A stretch of DNA of 64,000 bases from Sthenelais limicola (GCA_942159475.1 OW804098.1:6052383-6116382), one strand, 5' to 3'. Shown: positions 21,962 through 33,321, counted from the first letter of the stretch. Made by a program: numbers and translations. The notes: generated by a model from the sequence alone, not told the origin.

Positions 21962-23199
21962 CTAAGGAAAGTAATCTTTAATACATTTTTTAAGGCTCAT
22001 TTTAAACACCAATTCATTTCCCTGCAGTCTTAGTTCAGGTCTGAGACTATTCCAATCCTTCAATATACAATTCATAAGTGGTTTTTCTTCTTTACTCGTT
22101 TTTGGATAGAAATTACCTAATACAGGTGCGTTGGTCTGCCTAGTATTCCTATTCGGAAATATAGCTTTACCCTTGATGTACACCTCTTTATGCCCAACTA
22201 TACAGGGATTAAATTTTACCGTTCCTTTATATTCATAGCCCCTGTTAAGCGCAAAATGTCAGCATTACTGGTGTGGTAGTCACAACTCAAGGCAATTCTT
22301 AGTATTCAGTTCTGGATTTTCTGGAGCTTACCAAGTTCTTTCTGGGTCAATGGACATAGACTAAATAAGCTGTAAAGAAAGTAGCTTAGATTTTGCTATC
22401 AGGATGACCGCAGATTTAGTCAAATTGGGTCTTATTTTTCTAAACGTATATAGCTTATTATTTATCTGCTTTACTACACTATTATACTGTTGTTTCATAA
22501 GAAGTTTATCATCAATACTCACTGCTAGGTAGGTGTATGAGTTTACAACTTCTAATTGGACTCCTCCAAATTTTACATCTACAATAGGTCCATCGTTGAT
22601 GTTCTTGTTTCTTCCAAATATCATTAACTTAGTTTTCTTACTATTTACTAATAGTCTATTACCAAGACTCCATTTGTAAAATAAACCCATATCCGGTCTC
22701 AACGCAGCTTCACATTCTTTTAAATAGGCACCAGAGTAATAAAATACAGTGTCATCTGCATATAGCAAATATTTAGTCTTTAAATATAAATGTTTTAAGT
22801 CGTTCGCATGAATTAAATACACAATCGGCCCAAGGATTGACCCTTGTGGTACACTGTAATTAATATCAAGTTCTTTGGTGACCAAGCTATTCAATTTCAC
22901 CTTCTGAGTTCTGTTCGTTCTGTTCTGTTCGCTGTTCCACCATAACTTTTTCTAAAATTTTACCCCCAATATGCGTGAGTGAAATTGGCCTTGTCGCCAG
23001 CTGTTTTAGGGTTGGGTATTTTTGGTATAGGTACTACACTTGCGCATTTCCATTGTTTTGGAAAGATACCTTTATTAATCGATTGTTTGAATAAAAAAGT
23101 CATTTGACCACTTAATAACATAAAACAGTCCTTATAAATCCTACTTGAGATCAAGTCATACCCTGAGCTATTTTTAACATCAATATCCCTAAACAACCC
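21962..23199 (-). pseudogene. LINE-B reverse transcriptase, 3' half of a split element
   Basis: On the minus strand: the start of the RT domain (DIDVKNSSGYDLISSRI, then FPKQWKCASVVPIPK) at 23199-22990; an internal deletion removing the NYRPIS to catalytic-A region; then YSVPQGSILGPIVYLI and the YADDTVF motif (22900-22361). A frameshifted thumb follows, then a C-terminal MNCILKDWNSLRPELR block ending at 21962. At 23200-23201 the element is cut by the 13-kb insert. The missing upstream part lies at 36463-37085 on the same strand. Removing the insert and one TA leaves the codons continuous across the junction. Confidence 0.8.
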
Positions 23200-23201
23200 T
23201 A

Positions 23202-23400
23202 TGGGCATTTGAGTGCAATCATTGCACTCACTATTGCGTTCACATAGCGCAATGATTGTGCAATGTGACCGCAATGGGTGTAACCACTTATTGCGCTATG
23301 TGACCGCAATAGCCATTGCGCAATGAAAACGCAATGTGACTGCAATAGAACGGGCTTTTTTTGCACTCAGAAATCTATTTTTAGCGCAGTGGGAGCGTTG
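23202..23400 (+). repeat. Left terminal and subterminal repeats of the 13-kb insert
   Basis: The terminal TGGGCA is followed by many short direct and inverted copies of GCAATG/CATTGC in various contexts, including a CATAGCGCAATG / ATTGCGCTATG inverted pair near 23240-23300. The right end has the same word in different arrangement. Confidence 0.8.
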
Positions 23401-26003
23401 TGGGCCAGGCTCCAGGGGGGACGGGGGCGGTGAATTTCGCGCGGGGGCGGCAGGGTGAAAACGGAAAATATTATGGTTAATTATGGTTCGTTTATATCCA
23501 ATATCATATTGCATTCACTGTACTGTACTATGCTGCGTGAAAAAAGATGAGTTATTAACTGCAATTAATTATAGGGATATTTAATGGGGGAAAAACAGAC
23601 ATGTTCAACTTGTTTTCAACATTTTATTCAATGCTTCCTTTTCAATATAATACAATGTATATCTAGCCATTCTGCAGAACATTTTCTGTAACCTCATTAA
23701 TATCATATTATTTCATACCATGTTATTAACACAATTTGGCACACAACCTTGAGTAATAAATAAAATAATATGAACTTGATAAGATGCACTCAGAACTATA
23801 ATTAAAAACCGTAACCTTGTACAATATACCATATTTACACAAAAATACTTCATGGAATTTAAAATATTACAATCCAGTTGCTAGCAGAATTCCACTGCGT
23901 CATAGGCTTTGACAACCTATGTCAATGCTACTAAGAGAAAATAGATATTAAAATATCGTCATCCTCTCATTATCAACATATGAGGCCGATATATTTACCT
24001 GTAATTATGATGAATGATAATCAGAATAATCGGCTAAAATAATAAAAGATTGTGACAGATTGTGAAAATCTTGAATGATGTCGTCTATACTTGAACACTG
24101 GAAGATACACAAACTGCACAATTCATTAGTGCAGAATAATATAAAAGAACAAAAGATTGATAAATCGCCTGAAATAATCTTTGCTGGTAATATATTTAGA
24201 CTTCGCACATTTCTCACCAGTATATCAATGCTTTACAATGCTCTAATATGACAAATATTTCCAAACACTATTTTCTCTTTGAGTAATATAAACTCGATAA
24301 CATTGAGCGAAATACCCTAACCTAATAATATACCATATTTATACATAAATAGTTCAACATATTCAAGTTGAGTAAGGGGAGTAGATGAGGGGAAGGGTGA
24401 GATAGGGTGAGAGGAGGAGGGGAAGGCGTAGATGTTAGGGTATGATAAGGGGTAATTGGAGGAGGGAAGAGATGAGATGGGGTGAGGGTATGAGGGTCAA
24501 CATTTTACCAATATGTATTGCTCGAATTTTCTCAAAATTCGCAGATCTCAAGCATTGACATAGACTTTCAGAATTCAAGCACACAAAATGGGCCACCCTC
24601 ATTATCAATGCAACCAATTCAAACTTTTAAATGAAAATCACATAAATTAGTGTTTAATTTTGAAATAAAAACATTATGGGACACACCCCATGCAACATTC
24701 GGTATCACATATCATATTAAAATCCATTGTTTAAATTATTTTCACATAACAAAATTTTCAGATCTCGTGGCAAGCAAGGGTAGATGAACATCACAAACTA
24801 AAGACAATATATACTTCACAATCTTTAGACTGTAACAACCTAATTTCACTAATTTCAATTTCACTTGTTACATCATAAATTAGCCTAATTTCACTTAGCA
24901 TCAAGCAAAAAAAATATATAATTCTATTTCGAAATAAAAACAACGTAGGGCAAAAAGTGTGGCATTCCTCCTCGGCCATGATGTCCTAAGCTTCATTATC
25001 ATGGTATCATCATCAGTTTGTTTCTCAGGTTTTACTGCTAGTTACACTCCCTTGTTTTAGCTCATCTCCTTGTTGGTGTCTTCCTTCTTTTGATCGGCCC
25101 AATACTCTCTCTCTGCAAAATGATAGATTCAAACGCAATTACAAATAGCATAAAGGGTAGTAATTGAACAGTGTCAGTGTTAAGCCATAATTCATTCCCA
25201 ATAAAATGAATGAAACAGTACGGCAAAAGTATTTTTTGTAATTTCAAGAGAGATAGAGGGAGACTGAGAAAGGGAGAGAATCAGATATATAGAGGGCATA
25301 GAGGGAGAGGAGAGAGCGGAGACTGAGAGAGGAGGAGAGAAGGAGAGGAGAGAGACCGACCATGTGCAGGGTCCTGTGAGACCCCCCCCCCCCACACACA
25401 CACACTACAATTACAGTTTAGCTACCCCATGTTTACCCATACCATTACCGTATCCACAGGCACAGTGAAGGCTTATTGTGATGGCCTATCGGGATGGAGT
25501 AGATGTACCCATCGCACAGACATTGTGACCAACAGTGTAGTGTGTGTGTGTGTGTGTTGGGGGGGGGGGGTCATGCATGGTCAAGGGGAGGTAGCAGTCT
25601 TATAAGTAATTCTTATACACCATAGATATTCTCTTATAGAACGGATCAATCCAACCTATCTACATATTCTCCTATGGAGGGAATCTAAGCTTTAATATTT
25701 ATTGAATTGAATTGAAAAATACTTTATTTGTCCGACGTTATACAATAATGAAAAATATAGACAAATCGGTAAACAGGTTTCTGGATAAGATCCAGGTCTT
25801 CCAACTGTTACCTTTCTTTTTTTGAAAAGTTGCTCTGATGCGATAAGACACACTAAAATATACAGGATATTCGACATAAAACAAGTTATATGACAGGTTA
25901 AAAAGTTAAAGCACAAAATACACGTATTGGCTGACTAAGGTCAGAACTCAGGATTACTAGGTAAGGATATAAGGAGCTCCAGTCTCACAGACATATGTGC
26001 CCA
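23401..26003. other. Body of the 13-kb insert, no gene supported
   Basis: AT-rich. Diverged direct repeats (a CAATATACCATATTTA-type block near 23822 and 24328) lie about 500 bp apart. A GA-rich tract is at 25255-25365, C/CA repeats at 25382-25404, GT/G repeats at 25533-25571, and a probable minus-strand LINE/SINE 3' tail at 25700-25740. Confidence 0.5.
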
Positions 26004-26210
26004 TATATGGGTCAGATTTTCAGAAAATGTAGCTCTACACATTTCGGAAATCTGTATCTGAGTATATTTGGTATCACATTGATTTAAAGTATCAGTACTA
26101 GTTCTGTTATGCTAAGCTGCATTTTGAACCTCATTTTTGTTTTAAATGTGGGTTATTTGGAAGGATTGGTGAAGGCGAATTGTACATTTTCTGAAAATCG
26201 GACCCATATA
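26004..26210. mobile_element. ~200-bp MITE with 28-bp terminal inverted repeats
   Basis: It starts TATATGGGTCAGATTTTCAG and ends with the complement CTGAAAATCGGACCCATATA, one mismatch in the first 28 bp. TA or TATA duplications flank it. Related copies are found in and next to the methyltransferase genes (about 50190, 50875 and 51096, and their mirror images). Confidence 0.85.
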
Positions 26211-26953
26211 ACAGTAAAATAAAATAAAAATAGAACACACGCTTGCAGCACGTGTTGTATTTTGTACAGGGTTCAATAAAATATATCATCTCACAGTCAT
26301 GAGTTAACGATACCTTCATTTTAAAAGTTAAAGAACAATTTTGAAGGCACTGAAGTGCTGTTTGACATTAATTTAGTTATTTTCTAGATTATATGAAACA
26401 AATCTACAGCATTTAGTCATATCAAAGGAATCTACATAGAATCGATATATAGAAAGGATCTACACACCCAGCTCATGTCAACTGGGCTTCACTCATACCC
26501 ACTGATATAAGATCCGACTTATTTGTAATACATATATCATTCTGCTTGTATCACTTGAGTTTGGATTGATTTACAGTGAATAACATGAAAAAGCAAAGCT
26601 ATCATCAAAATCGCATGGTTTTAGCTGTTTCATAGGTCTGAAGTGATTCATTATAAAGGAATGAGGTTATAAGATAAATGGCAATGGAGTGATAGAAACG
26701 TGATAGAATGGAGTGATAGAAAAATGACAAGATGTCCCGTTTTCGTGGGATTCGACCATATAACCAAGATCGAATTACTAATAATTAGGAAAATCAGTTT
26801 GGCGCAAAAAAAATTAAATTTTGACATAACAAAATATCTCTAATAAAACAATCTTTTCAATTATTTCATTGCTTTCATGAGGTTGCTGTCTTACGATCAA
26901 CACCATATGACTGATTAGGGCTCAAAAGAAAACATGATCGGACGAGTATACAT

Positions 26954-26994
<41 letters not shown>

Positions 26995-27869
26995 GCAATC
27001 TATAATAATACATTTTTGTTAAATATAATGTACGACGAACAATCTGTCTATGCTTTGAGTGACTTGCAGTACAAGAACTCAGTATAATAACATAATGATG
27101 TTGATTGATGTATTGCTATAAAATTATGAACAAATGAACAACATCTGTTAAAATGATAGCAATACATATAATAGGACGAAGCTACAACACTGCTAGCCTA
27201 AAATTCATTATTCACTATCATAACGTCTACCTTGTACATTACAATAACAGATAGATATCATTTGACTATTTCAAACTATTTTTGACCAGTTTAGTCATAC
27301 TAGGGTCGGTTATTGTAGGGTCGGTCATGACGAGGGCGGACAGGCGGACATGGGGGTGGTCATCACTTGTACCCGTCATATGAGTGGAGTTTAAACGCCT
27401 AAGATTATCAGATTTAGGCCTATATCAGTGTGTCGTTATTGTGCTTATGCGACCCAGCAAATAGGATTCATAAATGCACCCACCCTATGATCTATTAAGA
27501 ATATGGATGTAATTTGAACATTAACATACTACGTTAATGTTCAAATGTTCAAATTACGTACAGATTCTATGTAACATAGGCCTAACGGCTCTGACCCTGG
27601 TGTAGGCCTACTCTGCGGAACTCTAAACTCTTAATATCGATACTGTATAAATATATGGGATGATTTAACTTACCTGACATTCTCTGTAACACGGTAGACC
27701 ACTCCATTGGACTCCATTGCACTTTTGTAGCGGTACAAACATTAAAATCAGCTGGAAATATGAACAATCGTTGCAAACTACACTTTGAACCGTCCACCAT
27801 TATTGTTGGTGGTTCCGCACATGCACGTTGTGGAACAGCTGGTAGATGGAGGCGAATATAACAACATGG
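26211..27869. other. Body of the 13-kb insert; GATA microsatellite
   Basis: A GATA repeat occupies 26953-26993. An open frame at 27872-27684 (minus) ends in a good splice-donor sequence (CAG/GTAAGT) but has no recognisable domain. A small inverted repeat is near 27508-27555 (AATTTGAACATTAA / TTAATGTTCAAATT type). Confidence 0.5.
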
Positions 27870-28052
27870 CATTCGTTAAACTCCAATTTAAATAAATGAA
27901 AGATGTGATATAAGTAAGGAGGCAGACTTGGGCGACGACATATTTTATTTATATTTTGTAATAAAGATTTGAATAAAAGTTGATAAATGAATTGAAATAA
28001 AAGTTTGAATTGATAAATTCGATAAAGGGAGGGTAATTTTTAAACATGTCGC
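27870..28052 (-). repeat. Ngaro split repeat B2
   Basis: 183 bp, identical or nearly so to 28318-28500. It marks the 3' outer end of the element. About 133 bp of unique sequence (28053-28185) separates it from A2. Confidence 0.9.
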
Positions 28053-28185
28053 TAAGGAATTACTGTTACACAATGAAATAGTAATTAAATAATTAGAATA
28101 AAGTTAAAATGTTAACGATAGTTAAAATAATGTATTCGTGCGGGGCTGGTATAGTTGTATTGATTAAATGGTGTGGGTGGGTGGG

Positions 28186-28317
28186 ATCAAATATTATGTG
28201 TAATGGGTTTGAAGGATTGAAGAAGAAGGAAGTTATGAGGTATTGTGGGAGCTAAGTACCAACGCCCGACACGAGGGGGAGACACCAATGCCTCAGAATG
28301 ATAAATCATTCTAGCAA
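28186..28317 (-). repeat. Ngaro split repeat A2
   Basis: 132 bp matching A1 at 33322-33453. It abuts B1 directly at 28317/28318, as expected for the junction made by recombination through a circle. Confidence 0.9.
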
Positions 28318-28500
28318 CATTCGTTAAACTCCAATTTAAATAAATGAAAGATGTGATATAAGTAAGGAGGCAGACTTGGGCGACGACATATTTTATTTAT
28401 ATTTTGTAATAAAGATTTGAATAAAAGTTGATAAATGAATTGAAATAAAAGTTTGAATTGATAAATTCGATAAAGGGAGGGTAATTTTTAAACATGTCGC
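28318..28500 (-). repeat. Ngaro split repeat B1
   Basis: A copy of B2, 448 bp away. It lies between the recombinase gene and A2. Confidence 0.9.
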
Positions 28501-28886
28501 CAAACCCCAAGAGTGCGTATTGGAAATTGAAGTTGTAATTTATGATGTAGAGCCTGAGGCTATTATAGAATTTAGTTAGCCGAATGGCTTATTTTGAATT
28601 TAAGGTTCGTGTATAACGAGACCTTTGAGTCCTGGGGTGAGCCCCGAAGTTCATGGTAGGTTATTATGATTAATAAATAAAAGAAATAGCCGAATGGCAT
28701 TGTAAAAGAGGTAGGTTCGGGCTTGCCGAGACCTAGAGTCCAGGGGTGAGCCCCTTAAGTTCATGAGTTCATAAGTATGGAAAGCATGGAGTTTCATGAG
28801 TATGGAAAGCATTGTTGACCTGAGTTGCGACCCGAGGAGTCGGTGTGTGTTTTCTAAGGGCGGGACCCTTTGCTGCTTGTATGTCA
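28501..28886 (-). repeat. Ngaro 3' untranslated region with 110-bp imperfect duplication
   Basis: A block starting GCCGAATGG at 28579 recurs at 28689; both copies hold GAGACCT, GGGGTGAGCCCC and AAGTTCATG. GGGGTGAGCCCC is itself an imperfect palindrome. No further gene. Confidence 0.6.
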
Positions 28887-29828
28887 CTAATCTAAATTAT
28901 TCACAAGTGCTGTTGTGACCTTTGCGGCCGACTGTCTAGTAATATAGAGCTTGTACGCGGAACTTGTCCACGATCCGAACTGTTGGATGTCTTGTTCTTT
29001 GAAGCCCATGTTAAATGCGTGCGTTGCTGCCGTTCTTCGAATTGAATGCAGCGAATACTGTGCGTCATCAAGGTGCATGTTTCTAAGTGACCACTTAAAG
29101 TGTGCGGCCAGATCAACTGTGGTGATTGGTGCGTAATTCTTTGGATAGACTAACAGTGGCTGTTGATTGTATCTTGTAGGGGCCTCTATAAGCGCTGTTT
29201 TGTAGGCTTGTACTGGGCAGGTATGTGCATCTCTCGCCGCTGGTATCTGGAGTGTTCGTCGTTGGTCATACTTTTGAAGATTCTTTGACCATTTTTGTTG
29301 GATGATCAACTTCTGGTCGCCTAGTGTTATGTCCGACCTACAGAAATGGCGTGTCGGATCAAATTCCTTATAGTTGTGTGGTGCTATCTCCGACTGGCGG
29401 AAACCAAGGGTGTACATTATTAGTATTGCCAGCCTGTACTGTGCTGGTGCGGGGAAACGATCGGCCTGTCTTAGTATCTCTGCTATCTGTGGAGCTGTAA
29501 GTGGGAGTTTCTGTTGGACGATGTGGGATTTGTCTCTGTTCGCCGCGTCTAAGGCTAGCTGGAGCCTATATGATGTTAGAGCTGGCTGTGATATCTGCCT
29601 TCTTTTATAATGCTCCCTTACGGCCGACACATAGTTACATACTGATTTTGGGCTACTCAGATAGCCGCGCAGGTATTGAACGTAGGCGCAAATTTGTGGT
29701 ATTGTTATCCTGTCTGGGTCGATGTGATATCTGTGGGTGAAAGCGATATATGACTTGAGTGCTGTGCGGTGGTTCGCGGCCGTCCCAGGGGCGCGTGCAA
29801 GTTGTTGTGACAGTTCTGCCTGCTTCAT
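28887..29828 (-). CDS. Tyrosine recombinase of the Ngaro-like element
   Basis: 313 residues from an ATG 42 nt after the RT stop. It would integrate the circular DNA intermediate in place of a DDE integrase. Residues 1-105 form the SAM-like core-binding part. The catalytic domain shows Arg 144 in LGFRQSE, the HSIR box (His 261, Arg 264), Trp 287 in FGSWTSS at the second His/Trp position, and Tyr 295 in AYKLYI as the probable nucleophile. All catalytic positions are present and the frame is intact. How it is translated is not clear: reinitiation after RT or a separate mRNA are both possible. Confidence 0.9.
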   Translation of the reverse strand: MKQAELSQQLARAPGTAANHRTALKSYIAFTHRYHIDPDRITIPQICAYVQYLRGYLSSPKSVCNYVSAVREHYKRRQISQPALTSYRLQLALDAANRDKSHIVQQKLPLTAPQIAEILRQADRFPAPAQYRLAILIMYTLGFRQSEIAPHNYKEFDPTRHFCRSDITLGDQKLIIQQKWSKNLQKYDQRRTLQIPAARDAHTCPVQAYKTALIEAPTRYNQQPLLVYPKNYAPITTVDLAAHFKWSLRNMHLDDAQYSLHSIRRTAATHAFNMGFKEQDIQQFGSWTSSAYKLYITRQSAAKVTTALVNNLD

Positions 29829-29870
29829 TAAGTATGACAGTTCATTATCTGCAACGATGAAAATAGAGGG

Positions 29871-32006
29871 TTATATATCAACAATTTGTGCTTGTTTGCA
29901 CAATACTAGGACACTAGCTTTGTCTACTAGTTTATCGATATCTACGATGTCCTGTGTTTCATATGTGATCCTAACGTATTTACATGCTTGTAGCAACCAC
30001 ATGGATCTGGGGCCTGTCATATCCTTTTCCTTCTTTGTACCTTGAGAGAGGAGGGTATTTGTGTGCTCGCTGTGAGTTCTTATTTTTATTGTAGTGGCCG
30101 TGTGCTCGTCCTTTAGCATTGAGTTGAGCAGGGTAGGCGCGGCATATGCCAGGTGGTCGATTCTCATGTCTTTTATGTTTGATATGTCGTATTTCACCTT
30201 CCTGTCGCCTTCAACGGCCATTGCTATTCCTTCAACGTATCTCATGGCTATGGTCATTGATATCCTCCTAGCTGGTATCATGCTCCTTCCATTCCATTGG
30301 CTTGCGAATTGTATGACCCATTTTAGGTCCTTCTTCATCGCGTCGCCGACGACTATTTTAAGGCGCTTGTCGTCTCTCAAAGTTTCTAGTAGCCTGCGTA
30401 CGAATATTTTTGCTGGGCTTATGCATTTCGAGAGGTGTAGAATCTTGCCTATAACTGATTGTAACTTTTTCTTTGTCGTCGTTTTGAGCCGTCTGAACGT
30501 TTCTACTTCAGTGATGACCTCCTCGAGCTTGTCTTCGGGCATTTTCAATGTCAGGTCTCTGGTGTTGATGATGATTCCTAACCATCTTGCCTCGACTGCT
30601 GGTTCTTGTGTCTTTTTATGGGCGATGGGCAGTCCAAGTTCGTTCATGATGTTTACTGCGTATTGGTAACTTTCCCATGCCTTCTGCTCCGACTCCTCCC
30701 AGCACATCATGTCGTCCAAGTACATGTATCCGCTATAGCCCGCCGCATTCATGATCTGCATAATAGCATTTGCTACACGTTGCATATGCAGCGAGCTTTG
30801 TTTAGCCCCGAATGGGAGACTTATGTCGAGGTAGAACGATCCATTCCAGGCAAACGTGAGCAGAGGCCAGTCGTTTGGACAAGCTCTAAAGTTCTTGTAA
30901 GCACGTTCCAAATCTAACGTGTATATGTACTTGGTTGCGTCTGTCTTCACTATGTTGTCGACCAACATGTCAACTGTCGGCAATGTGTGGGCTCTTGTAG
31001 ATCCTAGTACCATATTTTGCTTGATGTAGGCGTTTATGGAGAGCTCTGGTGGAAAAGACAAATCCATAATAATCCTTCTCTTCTGTTGACTTCCCTTTGG
31101 GCGGGACATGAGTGGATTTACATGGACCCAGGTGTCGAACGGCATGTCTGCGTACGGGCCATACACTGCATCGTTGTATGATTCGGTGCTAATGTACTCT
31201 ACTATGTGTTTCGGGTAGTCTATAGCTGATGTGTGGTTTTCCGCCATCGCTGTGTCCGTCACTGGGCCTATGTATCCGAGTGGAAAGCCGTAGCATATTA
31301 AGTCCAATAGCTCGATCTCGTGTAGCACATTTGTCAGATAATATACCCACTGTGGAATGTTGAGATTGGATGGGACGTGTACTCTTGCCGCAATAGCATT
31401 CGGTAGGCCTGTTGTGCGTGTGGCATTATATATTTTGGCGATCTCCGGCTGTATCACATATGTATTCGGTAGTGGCCAGTGTTCGACCCTGTACGCGGCC
31501 ATGTCGAGTGGGCCCGGGACGTGTATATCCGGTATTTTCCCTGGTCTAGAGGCACAAAGCTCCCTTATATACGAGAACATGGTATGGCTATACGGGTAGA
31601 AGTATTCAGATGGTTGTTTTTCTCCTTCCCTTGGGGTTGGTTCCCGTTTTTCTTGTGTTTTAGTGACTTTCTCGTCATGTGAAATGGCTGGCTTTGTTGA
31701 TTCCATGGGGGCCGCCATCTTTGCATGTGTATGAGCTGCTGTGAATGGCTGTTGGAGCCGTAGCGGCGTTATGTGGTCTGCCATTGGCTGGCTGTCGTGG
31801 GGGAAGTCAGTTTCACTTCCGGCCCTCACTTCCGTTTCAGAATGTAAACATGGTTGCTCTCGGCAATCGTAACATATGTCGGAATAAACTACAGTGTTAT
31901 AATAAGGTTCCTCATCAAAACAAAATAACATATCATACAGTTCAACTTGACTCACGGTTTCTTCCAGCTGGGTGAATTCCCGCGAGGCTGTGCTCGCGGG
32001 GCGCAC
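29871..32006 (-). CDS. Ngaro reverse transcriptase with RNase H-like C-terminus, expressed by -1 frameshift
   Basis: The frame has no ATG near its start; it begins in the -1 frame exactly at the gag stop, so a gag-RT fusion is inferred. Residues are numbered from 32006. The RT core runs from about 305 (RRIIMDLSFP), with the first catalytic Asp in TLDLERAY (365), PFGAKQSS near 399, and YLDD at 429-432. The YLDD form is usual for DIRS-order elements. The C-terminal third follows the DIRS RNase H pattern, but the expected acidic residues look replaced: RTHSEHT stands where an SDN-type motif is usual. A late VDKAS matches the final conserved block. No methyltransferase domain follows. Confidence 0.85.
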   Translation of the reverse strand: MRPASTASREFTQLEETVSQVELYDMLFCFDEEPYYNTVVYSDICYDCREQPCLHSETEVRAGSETDFPHDSQPMADHITPLRLQQPFTAAHTHAKMAAPMESTKPAISHDEKVTKTQEKREPTPREGEKQPSEYFYPYSHTMFSYIRELCASRPGKIPDIHVPGPLDMAAYRVEHWPLPNTYVIQPEIAKIYNATRTTGLPNAIAARVHVPSNLNIPQWVYYLTNVLHEIELLDLICYGFPLGYIGPVTDTAMAENHTSAIDYPKHIVEYISTESYNDAVYGPYADMPFDTWVHVNPLMSRPKGSQQKRRIIMDLSFPPELSINAYIKQNMVLGSTRAHTLPTVDMLVDNIVKTDATKYIYTLDLERAYKNFRACPNDWPLLTFAWNGSFYLDISLPFGAKQSSLHMQRVANAIMQIMNAAGYSGYMYLDDMMCWEESEQKAWESYQYAVNIMNELGLPIAHKKTQEPAVEARWLGIIINTRDLTLKMPEDKLEEVITEVETFRRLKTTTKKKLQSVIGKILHLSKCISPAKIFVRRLLETLRDDKRLKIVVGDAMKKDLKWVIQFASQWNGRSMIPARRISMTIAMRYVEGIAMAVEGDRKVKYDISNIKDMRIDHLAYAAPTLLNSMLKDEHTATTIKIRTHSEHTNTLLSQGTKKEKDMTGPRSMWLLQACKYVRITYETQDIVDIDKLVDKASVLVLCKQAQIVDI

Positions 32007-32015
32007 TAGTTTTTT
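31979..32015 (-). promoter_or_regulatory. Programmed -1 ribosomal frameshift signal between gag and RT
   Basis: On the minus strand, the last gag codons CCA AAA AAC TAG contain the slippery heptamer A AAA AAC (32015-32009). After an 8-nt spacer (TAGTGCGC, 32008-32001) comes a perfect 8-bp stem, CCCGCGAG (32000-31993) with CTCGCGGG (31986-31979), and a 6-nt loop. Slipping back one base at this heptamer avoids the stop and enters the RT frame directly. Heptamer, spacing and stem all fit established -1 frameshift rules. Confidence 0.9.
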
Positions 32016-33289
32016 GGATTCTGAGTGTAATAATGTTGCTGGTTGATCTGTGGGCGTGGCACGTACGCATGTTGCTGCTGTGTTTGGTGTCCGTGCTGGT
32101 TGTGTGCAGGTGCTTGCATTGGTGGGGGCGGGTACATGTACTGTAGGCCAACGGGGCTTTGATCGCGACTATGTGGCTGTCTGGCCCGTTGCTTTTTCAT
32201 GCACTCGGCTGCCGGGTGCGCGTGTCTGTTAGCCGGATTTACTGCGTTACAATATGCACATATATGGTTCGCAGTTGTTGTCTCAAGTGTATGTCCATCC
32301 TTGAGTTTACAGGCTCCCTTCATATTGTATGCTGGGCACGGAATTGATGTGGCCTCCTTAGCTGCTATTGTCGCCGGGGCTAGGGAGATACGCATACGAT
32401 CGTATTGTATCTGTTCATTCGCTTCCCAGTCGATCTCCCCCCTCTCTATCCTTTCGAAGATTTGCGTACTCCACCTCAAAACATTTCGCCACGGCCTGTC
32501 CTTGGCATCTTGTGCGACCTGGTGAAGGTGGCGTGTGAGGTTGTATCTGTTTTCTTGGGATATGAGATTCTCGTCTAACATCATAGACGTATATGCCTCA
32601 ATGTATTCATGGTAAGTCATACTGTCCCTCGCGTCGAGCTTATCCTTGATCGTGGTTGTGCCCTCCCTCTCAAGGTACATGTAAGGTTTAGGTATCTGAA
32701 ACCTGATCCTGGGGTCTATATGAGTATTACCTTTTATCTCCGGGTTGTAGAACATAGGGTTAGCCATTTCTAGTTGAGATTCATAGTATGCCTTTGTCAT
32801 CGGGTCCCGCATTAGATTTCTAGGCGTAGGTATGCGAATGTGTGGGGGTTTTTTAGTCGAATGGTCGCCGGCCTGTGTGTAGTCCGGTAACGGGTTGGAG
32901 GCTTCGGCCTCGGCTGCGGTGGTCTTTGGTAATTCCAATGGCGTGTCAGGGCCAGCCTTCATGGCTGCCATGGCTTTTGTCACTGCCTGTATGATATTTT
33001 CTTCCATGTGATCCTTCAGGTCGTTCATTGTACCCTCGATCGCACCTAATTTGGATTCCAATGCCTCCACCTTCTGTTTTGTGACGGCTGCCATGTCGTC
33101 TTTGCCGTCTTCCCCTATGTCAGCGGTGCTATGGCCGCCGGTTTCGCCCTCGGTCGTATCTACGGTGTGTGTATTGCTTTCCGTATTTCCCACTTCTTCT
33201 TCGCTTGTTTTCTCCGTATTTGCTTTGTCGGCTGTGTCCTCTGTTTTGTCTTGGTTTTTTCCGGACTTTGCGGTTATCTCTTTTCTCAT
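32006..33289 (-). CDS. Gag-like protein of the Ngaro element
   Basis: 427 residues; the ATG at 33289 has a purine at -3. Residues 1-105 are highly charged with a coiled-coil-like stretch near 65-115. The middle (about 150-310) is probably the structural part: it holds TPRNLMRDPMTKAYYESQL and a helix-rich region. Residues 318-363 form a Cys/His cluster (C318, C327, H334 region, C344, C347, H354/H356 region, C363) likely to bind zinc and nucleic acid. The tail is Gln/Pro/His-rich and ends in the slippery site. It lies immediately downstream of repeat A1. Confidence 0.8.
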   Translation of the reverse strand: MRKEITAKSGKNQDKTEDTADKANTEKTSEEEVGNTESNTHTVDTTEGETGGHSTADIGEDGKDDMAAVTKQKVEALESKLGAIEGTMNDLKDHMEENIIQAVTKAMAAMKAGPDTPLELPKTTAAEAEASNPLPDYTQAGDHSTKKPPHIRIPTPRNLMRDPMTKAYYESQLEMANPMFYNPEIKGNTHIDPRIRFQIPKPYMYLEREGTTTIKDKLDARDSMTYHEYIEAYTSMMLDENLISQENRYNLTRHLHQVAQDAKDRPWRNVLRWSTQIFERIERGEIDWEANEQIQYDRMRISLAPATIAAKEATSIPCPAYNMKGACKLKDGHTLETTTANHICAYCNAVNPANRHAHPAAECMKKQRARQPHSRDQSPVGLQYMYPPPPMQAPAHNQHGHQTQQQHAYVPRPQINQQHYYTQNPKN

Positions 33290-33321
33290 TTCGTGGAGTA
33301 TCCGCGTTTTTTGTTTGGAGA

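Noticed and set aside
24005..26319. Several 60-75-codon minus-strand frames in the 13-kb insert
   Set aside because: AT-rich chance frames without domains; none resembles a transposase.
27684..27872. Possible first exon on the minus strand ending in CAG/GTAAGT
   Set aside because: The reading frame is modest, has no recognisable domain, and its first ATG overlaps the Ngaro end; a good donor alone is weak evidence.
31942..32151. Extra 69-codon frame overlapping the gag-RT junction
   Set aside because: A shadow of gag and RT; the frameshift signal explains the overlap.
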